Assembly: GCF_001485215.1 (NCBI RefSeq)
Contig: NZ_BBWW01000001.1
Span: forward strand, 620,001 to 684,000
DNA from: Leptolyngbya sp. NIES-2104
GTDB lineage: Bacteria; Cyanobacteriota; Cyanobacteriia; Leptolyngbyales; Leptolyngbyaceae
Reading direction: 5' to 3'
DNA: 64,000 nt
Of the stretch, positions 52,898 through 60,247 are shown in pieces (within the stretch, counting starts at the first letter, position 1; every line of letters begins with the position of its first letter). The notes beneath the pieces were generated by a model. It made no database searches. It worked only from the letters and a program-made list of their open reading frames with translations, and was not told the DNA's origin. The translations under genes were made by a program, and so were the position numbers.

Positions 52898-55279
52898 TCA
52901 CCTGCGATCGACTCTAAGATAAAACACAACACCGATCGCCGTAAGCAGCATTGTGATCAGTGTCGGAACTAACGGAAGCCACCCCCCTACTTTTAACACA
53001 TACAAGCAGAGTTGATAGATGCAACTAAAGAACACTGCGATCGCAATTCCCAAAATTAGCGGACGCGATTGCGCAATAGTAACAATCATTGCGGTGATCC
53101 CTGACCAAATCAGCACCCAAAGTGTATCGCCCCATTGGAAGTGCTGCCACTGTGGTAAACCCCAAATCGACGATCGTTGATTTAATACTGAACTGAGCAG
53201 TTGACTCACGGAGTGAGCATGAATCCAAACGCCTGCCATTTCACCGTAAGGGGTTGCAAAAGTATCTCTCGCAACCGGAGCCGTATAGCCGATGAAAACA
53301 ATACGATCGCGAACCATCTCCGCTGTGACTTGCCGATTCAAGACTTTTTGCAGCGGAATCTGTTGTCCGGGTGGAGCCGTTCGATAGTTCAGCATCGTTT
53401 GATTTGCACGCTCAAGGGTTTGATAAGCCCCAAATCGAGTCGGTAGCGGATTGAAGATTGTCGAGCCAAACTGCCATCGTTGGTCAGCAGTAACCTGGAT
53501 CGGCTGGATGCCTGACTTTTGTAAAAATCGATAGGCTAACTGAAAACTCAGGCTGTAGGGCGTTGTACACGTCGATCGCGTTAGTGCAATGTTGGGATCA
53601 TACGATAAAAGCTGACGACGAACGGTTTGTTTGCTGGATTGTTGTTCTGATTGCACATCAGTACGAAGTGTATCCGATTGCGATCGATTCACGGTATCTA
53701 GAACTAAGTTACTAAATCCTAATTGCTCAAGTTTCTGATCGGTGGAAAATTCAGGCGGAGCAGCATAGTTCTGGTCAGATTGAGCAAACGCGCAAACCGT
53801 CAGCAGATTTGCGTTTTGTTGGAATTGAGCAATCAAAGCGCTGCGCCCTTCGCCTCTCGGTTGAGCGCGGTGCATATCAATCGCGATCGCACTGGGTTGT
53901 AGGGGTTCGAGTGCTGCGATCGCCTTGACCAAAACGGCATCTGAGAGTGGATATCCGCCGAACTGATTTACATCTGCTTGTGTCACTTCGACCACGAGAA
54001 TTCGAGAATCGATCGCTTCTGTGGGACGCGATCGCATCAACGCATCGTAAGCCGAAAGTTCAACCGATTGGAGTGCTCCTGTCGATCGAATTCCCATGAT
54101 CATCAAGGTTGCAGCAACACTCACCCACAGCACCCTCAACGACCGCCAGCGACGCGAAGAAGTCCGTGGAGAACGGCGTGGAGTAGACCGACCTTGGAGC
54201 GTGAGCCAGTTTGGAGGCGTGACCAATGGATCTTGATAAATGATCGGAAGCCAACTCGCGCAAGGGAATTGATGCTCTAATCCCTGGAGCCGCTCTCTTG
54301 CTTGTCGAGTCGCAAGATAAAGTGATTCACCGCTCGAAAATACTTCTAAAAAGTACTTTAGAAAAACTGCTGCGACTTGATCGGTAATCGGCTCCCGCAT
54401 CACAATCAACTGAGGGATTCGTAATTGCTGAAGTTCTTGTACGAGTCCTAACCCATCACAAGAATTAAAAATTGCAAGCTGCAATCCTCGATCGATTGCC
54501 TTGCGTAATCCATATTTGAGTTGAGAAAGGGTTAAGCTGTCAGTTTGATTGATGTAAAGCCGTCCCGTTTCTCCTTCAGTCTCGCTATGTCCAGCAAAAA
54601 ATAAAATATCCCAAGCTTCTTGCCAAAGTCGTTCACTAAACTGTTGCCGCTCTGGTTCTACTAAAAATTCAATGTCTGCATTAGGTAACTGTTCGAGAAT
54701 TGCGCGATCGTGTTCGAGTTGGATGCCGCGACTGTTCCCTAAAATTGCTAATACTCGCACTTTATTCTTCTGGATCACCGGACGATCAGAAATTGCCTCA
54801 TATTCCGGTGCGCTCAAAGCAATTTCAGCTTTTGGATAGCGTTCAAAAAAGTCCCATTCATGCCAAGGTAATTTCTGTAAATTTAAGTCATCAGTGCGAA
54901 GCAAAAACCGAATCGAATCATCGCGATCAAAGCTTTCTCGCAGACGACGATCGATTAACTGAAATGATTCAGAATTCAGCCAAACTCGAAAGCGATCAAG
55001 CAGCACTTCAGCCGATTCGCGACACTCCACAATCCGACGATTGAGCGAACCTTTATGAACGATTTTTTGCCCTTTAATTCGAGCAGGCACACCCAGCGAT
55101 CGATAGTTCTGATACCAATGCCGTTGAATCTGGCTTGCGACTTCTGGAGCCGCAGGTAAACTACCTTTGACCTTCAGAATCAATTGTTGTTCCACACGAA
55201 TTTCTAGCGTGGCACGAAAGCCCGCAAGTTCAAAATCCCCTTCTAGCTCCAAAACGACCAATTTATCCATCGTATGCAA
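52898..55279 (-). CDS. Membrane CHAT-CHASE2 fusion protein
   Basis: A 793-residue protein. The N-terminal 360 residues are cytoplasmic, with a CHAT caspase-like domain: His231 in FFAGHSETEG and Cys274 in FNSCDGLG form the dyad. A membrane segment (about 383-398) leads to an extracytoplasmic CHASE2 sensor (about 400-690: VELSAYDALMRSRP, VVEVTQADVNQFG, AIAIDMHRA), and three more membrane segments follow (about 705-790). The likely role is a transmembrane sensor controlling a cytoplasmic peptidase. An ATG three codons in is an alternative start. Confidence 0.92.
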   Translation of the reverse strand: MHTMDKLVVLELEGDFELAGFRATLEIRVEQQLILKVKGSLPAAPEVASQIQRHWYQNYRSLGVPARIKGQKIVHKGSLNRRIVECRESAEVLLDRFRVWLNSESFQLIDRRLRESFDRDDSIRFLLRTDDLNLQKLPWHEWDFFERYPKAEIALSAPEYEAISDRPVIQKNKVRVLAILGNSRGIQLEHDRAILEQLPNADIEFLVEPERQQFSERLWQEAWDILFFAGHSETEGETGRLYINQTDSLTLSQLKYGLRKAIDRGLQLAIFNSCDGLGLVQELQQLRIPQLIVMREPITDQVAAVFLKYFLEVFSSGESLYLATRQARERLQGLEHQFPCASWLPIIYQDPLVTPPNWLTLQGRSTPRRSPRTSSRRWRSLRVLWVSVAATLMIMGIRSTGALQSVELSAYDALMRSRPTEAIDSRILVVEVTQADVNQFGGYPLSDAVLVKAIAALEPLQPSAIAIDMHRAQPRGEGRSALIAQFQQNANLLTVCAFAQSDQNYAAPPEFSTDQKLEQLGFSNLVLDTVNRSQSDTLRTDVQSEQQSSKQTVRRQLLSYDPNIALTRSTCTTPYSLSFQLAYRFLQKSGIQPIQVTADQRWQFGSTIFNPLPTRFGAYQTLERANQTMLNYRTAPPGQQIPLQKVLNRQVTAEMVRDRIVFIGYTAPVARDTFATPYGEMAGVWIHAHSVSQLLSSVLNQRSSIWGLPQWQHFQWGDTLWVLIWSGITAMIVTIAQSRPLILGIAIAVFFSCIYQLCLYVLKVGGWLPLVPTLITMLLTAIGVVFYLRVDRR

Positions 55280-55317
55280 ACTATCGCTCTATGTATACGG
55301 TCGCAATTCACAGTCCT

Positions 55318-56277
55318 TCAAATCTCAAACGCTTCAAGAATGATGCACCCTAGTAGACGAATCCTGATGCCAAATCGCTCTTTGCGCTCACCGCTAAACT
55401 GAAACTCTAGCCCTTCACTCTCGTTGCTCTCGGCTTGCAACACCGTTTTTCCCACTTCGTCTAACACTGAAACATGCAGCGATCGCGGTAAGTACCGCTC
55501 CTTTCCAATCGGGCAGAGTTCTAAGTTAATCTGATACTCCGATCGTGTTCTCGGTGTCACTTCGATTAACAATAAAACTTGTTCTTCGGGCGCATCTCCT
55601 AATGTCAAAAGCTTACCACGTCTTACTCCGGTTATCGGAAGTTCCAGAGCATTAAAAACCGGACTGCGGAAACTCAAGGCAGCGCTTTCTTGCCAGTCAC
55701 CAATCAGCATTTCGAGCGTTTTCCAGCCTGATTCTGTGACAGTGTGAAACCAATCGCTCAAACGGGTGATTGGATGAGTCGTAGCAAGCTGATATAAGTA
55801 GTTAGGAAGTTCATCGATCGACTGTAGTTTCTCTAGAAACAATGTCTCTGTTTCTACTGAGAACACAAATCCTAGTAGTTCTGCTTCAGTTAAATCTGAG
55901 TTCAACCGCACTGCAATATAAGCAATCCGTTCACTCGCTTGCGAAGGAATCAAGCAAGATTTTTCGTCGTTTAGAACTAAGCAACATTCCACAGATCCAA
56001 ATCCTTCAATCCGCAGGTCTGCGGTATTCGTTAAGACTTGTAGAAGTGGATTCCAGCTTTGACTGTTTTCCAAGTCTGTCTTGATATCCAAACAGGTGAG
56101 GTAGAAGTGAACTGCTTGAACACTCAAAGTATTGAGATACACCTGTTTTGCTTTATCAGGATCAGAGTGATGCTGATAAAACTTTTCCGCGACCTGATGG
56201 TTGAGAGCAGTCATTGGAATCGTGAACGGAAGTCGATGATCTAGAGGGTTTATCATGATCAGAGGAAGCGAGTTCAT
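55318..56277 (-). CDS. DUF1822 protein
   Basis: A 319-residue soluble protein of the cyanobacterial DUF1822 family: an N-terminal half with FTIPMTALNHQVAEKFYQHHSDPDKAKQVYLNTLSVQAVHFYL, a middle with VECCLVL and IAYIAVRLNSDL, and a C-terminal beta-rich part with LLIEVTPRTRSEYQINLELCPIGKERYLP. It has no known activity. It lies between the sigma-like gene (11 bp away) and the CHASE2-CHAT gene (38 bp away), which suggests a regulator or adaptor of one of them. Confidence 0.87.
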   Translation of the reverse strand: MNSLPLIMINPLDHRLPFTIPMTALNHQVAEKFYQHHSDPDKAKQVYLNTLSVQAVHFYLTCLDIKTDLENSQSWNPLLQVLTNTADLRIEGFGSVECCLVLNDEKSCLIPSQASERIAYIAVRLNSDLTEAELLGFVFSVETETLFLEKLQSIDELPNYLYQLATTHPITRLSDWFHTVTESGWKTLEMLIGDWQESAALSFRSPVFNALELPITGVRRGKLLTLGDAPEEQVLLLIEVTPRTRSEYQINLELCPIGKERYLPRSLHVSVLDEVGKTVLQAESNESEGLEFQFSGERKERFGIRIRLLGCIILEAFEI

Positions 56278-56288
56278 TGGACTTGCAG

Positions 56289-56951
56289 CTATTGAGAAAG
56301 ATAGGCTTTGAACTTAGGAGCGAATTTTGTTAAACAACGACCATAAAAAGAACTCAGCGTCACGACTTTAACATCAAGTTCTTCTGAAATCTCTTTCCAG
56401 GAATAACCCGCTAAGAACTGTAGTGCGATGTACTGAAAATTAGCAGCGGGCTTATGTTCGATATGCGTGGTTTGAAATAATCGATCGTGATCCTCCTGAA
56501 TACATTGAATGATTTCTTCAGTGAGAGAAGCATTAACTTGTGATGCGATCGGAGTTTGTTTTTCTAGCACTTCTAAGGGCGATCGCTTGATGCGCGATCG
56601 ATCGACTCCTTTCGGAATCGTCGGCAGCAGATCGCGACTCGCTTCGATAAAGAATCGTTTCTTCATCAAAAAATTCGCCCACTGCATCACCTCTAATTCT
56701 GGATTGTATCGATCGATTTCCTTGCACAGATAAAGAAACAATCGCTGTTGAGCTTCTGCATAAATTTCCTCATACACTCCTTGAAATTGCCCCTGGAACG
56801 GGCGAACTAGTTTGTTCGATTGACAGATGATGCTAATCAATCGAGAGAGCGATCGCTGACGTTCTGGCGTTTTGGCTAAATGGCATTGAGCCTCTATCGC
56901 CAGTTGTTTCAGTTGTTCGTCTAGGGTCATGGGGGCAAACGGTACAAACAA
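56289..56951 (-). CDS. Sigma-70-like factor heading the CHAT cluster
   Basis: A 220-residue protein with a sigma region 2-like part (LFLYLCKEIDRYNPELEVMQWANFLMKKRFF) and a C-terminal region 4-like helix-turn-helix (FQYIALQFLAGYSWKEISEELDVKVVTLSSFYGRCLTKF). It is shorter and more diverged than housekeeping sigma factors, so promoter recognition is likely but not certain. It is the first gene of the run sigma, DUF1822, CHASE2-CHAT, DUF928. This invites the idea that the CHAT system controls it. Confidence 0.75.
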   Translation of the reverse strand: MFVPFAPMTLDEQLKQLAIEAQCHLAKTPERQRSLSRLISIICQSNKLVRPFQGQFQGVYEEIYAEAQQRLFLYLCKEIDRYNPELEVMQWANFLMKKRFFIEASRDLLPTIPKGVDRSRIKRSPLEVLEKQTPIASQVNASLTEEIIQCIQEDHDRLFQTTHIEHKPAANFQYIALQFLAGYSWKEISEELDVKVVTLSSFYGRCLTKFAPKFKAYLSQ

Positions 56952-57226
56952 TCCTGTCTGAAGAGTATTCGTAAATCGAGGCGATCAATTCTGCCAATTT
57001 CTAAAATTTTTTGGAATGTTACAAAAGCGCGATCATTCTAAAACGCAAATGAGTTAAAAATCTTACAGTTCCGAAACTTTGCAGAAATCGCAGCCTGATC
57101 TAACGAATAGTGTTCCTTCTGACATTGATGTAAAGCTTCTGTTTGAATTTCTATTTCAATATCCGTCACCTACTCAGAGTTTGTTTAGCCGCAAATTCTA
57201 TTTGCCCAGGCATTCATGCAAGAAGT

Positions 57227-57925
57227 CTATTGATCGGACTCTACTTCGGTCGGATTGTTTGAATCTTTTGGGCGAAAAACAGAGTTCGCGTAAATTGCAA
57301 TTTGCGATCGATTTCGCAGGCTCAGCCGATTGAGAATACTGGTGACGTGCGTTTTAACCGTACCTTCTGTGATGTAGAGTTGTTGGGCAATTTCCCGATT
57401 TGTTGCACCCTGTCCGATGAGTCGTAATACTTCTTGTTCTCGTGGTGTCAGTGTGGAAATGATTGGAGCCGCTTCTGGACGATCTTCATTGGATGTTGCA
57501 ATGGACAACTTATTAAACAATCCTGGACCAAACTGCGTATAGCCCTGATGCACAAAGCGAATTGCGACTGCGAGTTCTCGTGATGGCATATCTTTGAGCA
57601 AGTACCCTCTTGCGCCTGCCTGCATGGCTCCTGCAACATAAGTATCATCATCGAAGGTACTAAGAATGAGAACTTTCACAGCAGGAAAATTCTGAGTAAT
57701 CAACTGAGTCGCTGTTTGTCCGCTCATTTCTGGCATTCGGATATCCATCAAAACGATATCTGGGTGAAGTTGTGCAACCAGTTCTAAGGCAGCTTTACCA
57801 TTTTCTGCATCGCCGACAATTTCTAAATCAGGCTCTAGTTCTAGCATTGCTTTGAGTCCTTGCCGAATCAAGCTTTGATCATCCACCAGCAAGACGCGAA
57901 TTCGACGAGATTCAAGAGATTGCAT
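57227..57925 (-). CDS. NarL/LuxR-family response regulator (copy B)
   Basis: A 232-residue regulator with intact acidic pair (VLLVDDQSLIRQGLKAMLE), phospho-acceptor Asp in VLMDIRMPEMSG, Lys in LLKDMPSRELA and a LuxR-type DNA-binding domain (LTPREQEVLRLIGQGATNREIAQQLYITEGTVKTHV). GGAGG lies 6-7 bases before ATG 57925. It is much closer to copy A (51285) than to the regulator at 58269, which points to duplication within the cluster. Confidence 0.94.
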   Translation of the reverse strand: MQSLESRRIRVLLVDDQSLIRQGLKAMLELEPDLEIVGDAENGKAALELVAQLHPDIVLMDIRMPEMSGQTATQLITQNFPAVKVLILSTFDDDTYVAGAMQAGARGYLLKDMPSRELAVAIRFVHQGYTQFGPGLFNKLSIATSNEDRPEAAPIISTLTPREQEVLRLIGQGATNREIAQQLYITEGTVKTHVTSILNRLSLRNRSQIAIYANSVFRPKDSNNPTEVESDQ

Positions 57926-57971
57926 TGATACCTCCGAATACTAAGATATTAGATGAAACTCAGTGCAACTA

Positions 57972-58168
57972 GGGTGTGCTTTAAAAACTCCTCGCTTCAT
58001 TCACTCCCGCCCCGGAATAGAATTCGGGGCTAACCGTGCGAAGTCCACTGAAGGGGACTAAAAGCCAAGTTCAGCATCTTTAGTCCGTTTCAACGGACTT
58101 CGCACGGTTAGCCCCGAATTCCATTCCGGGGCGGGTGAGCAACGCAGTCAGAAGGCTTTAAAACACAC
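57972..58168. mobile_element. Large hairpin element of a related MITE type, copy 4
   Basis: An element of about 197 bp with terminal repeats GGTGTGCTTTAAA and the complement TTTAAAACACACC, different from those of the 206-bp copies. The inner arms CCCGCCCCGGAATAGAATTC and their complement, plus two small hairpins (AGTCCACTGAAGGGGACT and AGTCCGTTTCAACGGACT), follow the same plan. No target duplication is clear. It fills most of the 343-bp gap between two regulator genes. Confidence 0.75.
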
Positions 58169-58169
58169 C

Positions 58170-58215
58170 GTAGTTCAGCTTGAATTTATCTAGTAGTTCA
58201 GCTTGAATTTATCTA
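58170..58215. repeat. 23-bp tandem duplication
   Basis: The 23-bp unit GTAGTTCAGCTTG... is present twice without change (58170-58192 and 58193-58215), directly beside the hairpin element. It is probably a recent slippage or insertion scar. Confidence 0.85.
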
Positions 58216-58268
58216 AAAGATCAATGCGATCGCATCGAATGAATGTCACGTCTGCTCTATTACATTTG

Positions 58269-58928
58269 TCATTGCTTTGATTTCAGCCAAACTGGGTAAG
58301 TATTCGCAACAAGTGCGGCTTGAGTACGATCGCGAACCTTCAATCGATCCAAAATATGCGAAATATGGTTTCTCACCGTTCCTTCAGAAAGATGCAGCGT
58401 TTGAGCAATTTCTCGATTGCTTGCCCCGACTGCAACTAATCGCAGGACATCGCGCTCTCGATCAGTGAGTTCCTCGATCTCAGAGGGGGCAGTCTTTGGA
58501 GCCTCATGAGTTTGAACAATGACTTTCTCAAAAATGCCCGGACCGAACTGCGTATATCCTTGCTTAATCGATCGAATCGCCTTCGCCAGTTCCTCCGCAG
58601 GGGTATCCTTGAGTAAATATCCTTTCGCTCCAAATCGGAGTGCTTCAGATACATAGTTCGTATCATTGAACGTAGTCAAAATTAAAATCTTCACGTCTGG
58701 AAACCGCTGGCAGAGATGCTGAGTCGCTTGTACACCATCCATCACAGGCATCCGGATGTCCATTACTACCACATCCGGACAGTCTGGCTGTAATGCTTGG
58801 AATTGTTCGATCGCACGTTGTCCATTTTCCGCTTCAGCCACAATTTTCAAATCTGGCTTCATTTCTAAGAGCGTTCTTAAGCCTCGACGCACAATCTCTT
58901 GATCTTCGACTAGCATCACTCGAATCAT
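58269..58928 (-). CDS. NarL/LuxR-family response regulator (copy C), partner of the adjacent kinase
   Basis: A 219-residue regulator: receiver domain with VMLVEDQEIVRRGLRTLLE, phospho-acceptor Asp in VVVMDIRMPVMDG, Lys in LLKDTPAEELA, and a LuxR-type domain (LTDRERDVLRLVAVGASNREIAQTLHLSEGTVRNHI). ATG 58928 overlaps the kinase stop in an ATGA arrangement and is preceded by GGAGA, so it is translationally coupled to the kinase. A longer start at 58970 would lie inside the kinase gene. Confidence 0.94.
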   Translation of the reverse strand: MIRVMLVEDQEIVRRGLRTLLEMKPDLKIVAEAENGQRAIEQFQALQPDCPDVVVMDIRMPVMDGVQATQHLCQRFPDVKILILTTFNDTNYVSEALRFGAKGYLLKDTPAEELAKAIRSIKQGYTQFGPGIFEKVIVQTHEAPKTAPSEIEELTDRERDVLRLVAVGASNREIAQTLHLSEGTVRNHISHILDRLKVRDRTQAALVANTYPVWLKSKQ

Positions 58929-60019
58929 CGCCCTATCTCCACGTTTGGCAATTCTGCACAGATACAGCAACCATTTCCAGGTGAACTATCAATATTGAGC
59001 TGTCCACCAACTGCCGCTGTTCGTTCTTGCATTCCTCGTAGTCCGTAACCGACAGAAGGTTCACTCGGATAGAATCCTTTACCGTTATCTTTTACCACTA
59101 GAGAAAGTCCATTTGATGTCGTCTGCAAGCGAATCTGAACAATCGTGGCATCTGCATATTTACAAATATTGGTTAAGCTTTCTTGCACAATCCGATAGGC
59201 GACATGATTCACAGCCTTAGAAAGTGGGTGAGACAAATCGATCGAACAATCGGGTAAGATGCCTGCTGTGAGGTAAAACTCATCGGTCAGTTTGACGATC
59301 GCGCTTTCTAATAACTGTCCTTGCAGCGGGTCGGATCGAATGTTTGAAACCGATTGACGGACAGCTTGCAGGGCTTGTGATCCCAACTGTTTTGCTTCAG
59401 TTAAAAAGCTATATGCGCGATCGAGATCAACTGTCCAAAGCGTCAGTCCGGTTTCAAGCTGAACATTCAGCGCCACGAGCAAATGTCCCAGAGAATCATG
59501 AATATCACGGGCGATGCGGTTGCGCTCTTCGACTGCCGCCATTTCCTCGATTCGTTGATTCAGGGCGCGTTCTTGTCCGAGAGCGCGGCGCAGGTCTTCT
59601 TCTGTGGTCTGGAGGCGACGATTTTGCTCTTGAAGCTGTTGATTCAGCCGACAGAGTTTCAGTTGGTGTTCGACTCGCACCAGCACTTCCTCGACCTGAA
59701 ACGGCTTGGTAATAAAATCGGCTCCTCCGACCGCAAAGGCGCGAATTTTGTCGATCGCTTCATTCAGAGCGCTAATAAAAATGACTGGAATCTCTTGAGT
59801 CTCAGAATTCTCTCGGAGCCGCTGACACACTTCATACCCATCCATTCCGGGCATGGTGATATCGAGCAGCACGAGATCAGGCGGTTGTGCCTGAATTCCC
59901 ATCAGTGCGGTTGAACCATTTACGACACTGCGAACTTCATAGCCTTGTTCAGCTAGCATTGCGGATAACAATCGAAGATTGTCCAAAGTGTCGTCAACAA
60001 TCAGAATGTCACCTTTCAT
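58925..60019 (-). CDS. Receiver-histidine kinase (NarX-type) for regulator C
   Basis: A 364-residue soluble protein: receiver domain (DILIVDDTLDNLRLLSAML, Asp in VLLDITMPGMDG) to about 120, a coiled coil (LQEQNRRLQTTEEDLRRAL), then a HisKA_3 kinase with phospho-acceptor His in ARDIHDSLGHLLVAL and an ATPase domain (VKDNGKGF, GYGLRGMQERTAAVGG). It has no membrane segment. It forms an operon with regulator C. The receiver at its front suggests it takes input from another kinase. Confidence 0.93.
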   Translation of the reverse strand: MKGDILIVDDTLDNLRLLSAMLAEQGYEVRSVVNGSTALMGIQAQPPDLVLLDITMPGMDGYEVCQRLRENSETQEIPVIFISALNEAIDKIRAFAVGGADFITKPFQVEEVLVRVEHQLKLCRLNQQLQEQNRRLQTTEEDLRRALGQERALNQRIEEMAAVEERNRIARDIHDSLGHLLVALNVQLETGLTLWTVDLDRAYSFLTEAKQLGSQALQAVRQSVSNIRSDPLQGQLLESAIVKLTDEFYLTAGILPDCSIDLSHPLSKAVNHVAYRIVQESLTNICKYADATIVQIRLQTTSNGLSLVVKDNGKGFYPSEPSVGYGLRGMQERTAAVGGQLNIDSSPGNGCCICAELPNVEIGR

Positions 60020-60247
60020 AGAAATGTTTACGTCAAGGTGTAGAGAGGAACTGACGTAGCTCGACTTGTTTCAACTCTAACACTTTTCAGCTTTCAAGCG
60101 TCGGTTTGATAGTGTTAAGGTTTGAGGAGTTTTGTCACCCGGTCGGGGCATTTTCTTTTATGCTAATCACCGATAGCATGAGCAGGATTTAACTACAATT
60201 TTCGGTACGCTTCTACCCATCTAATCCACGTTTCAAAGGGTTTGGCA

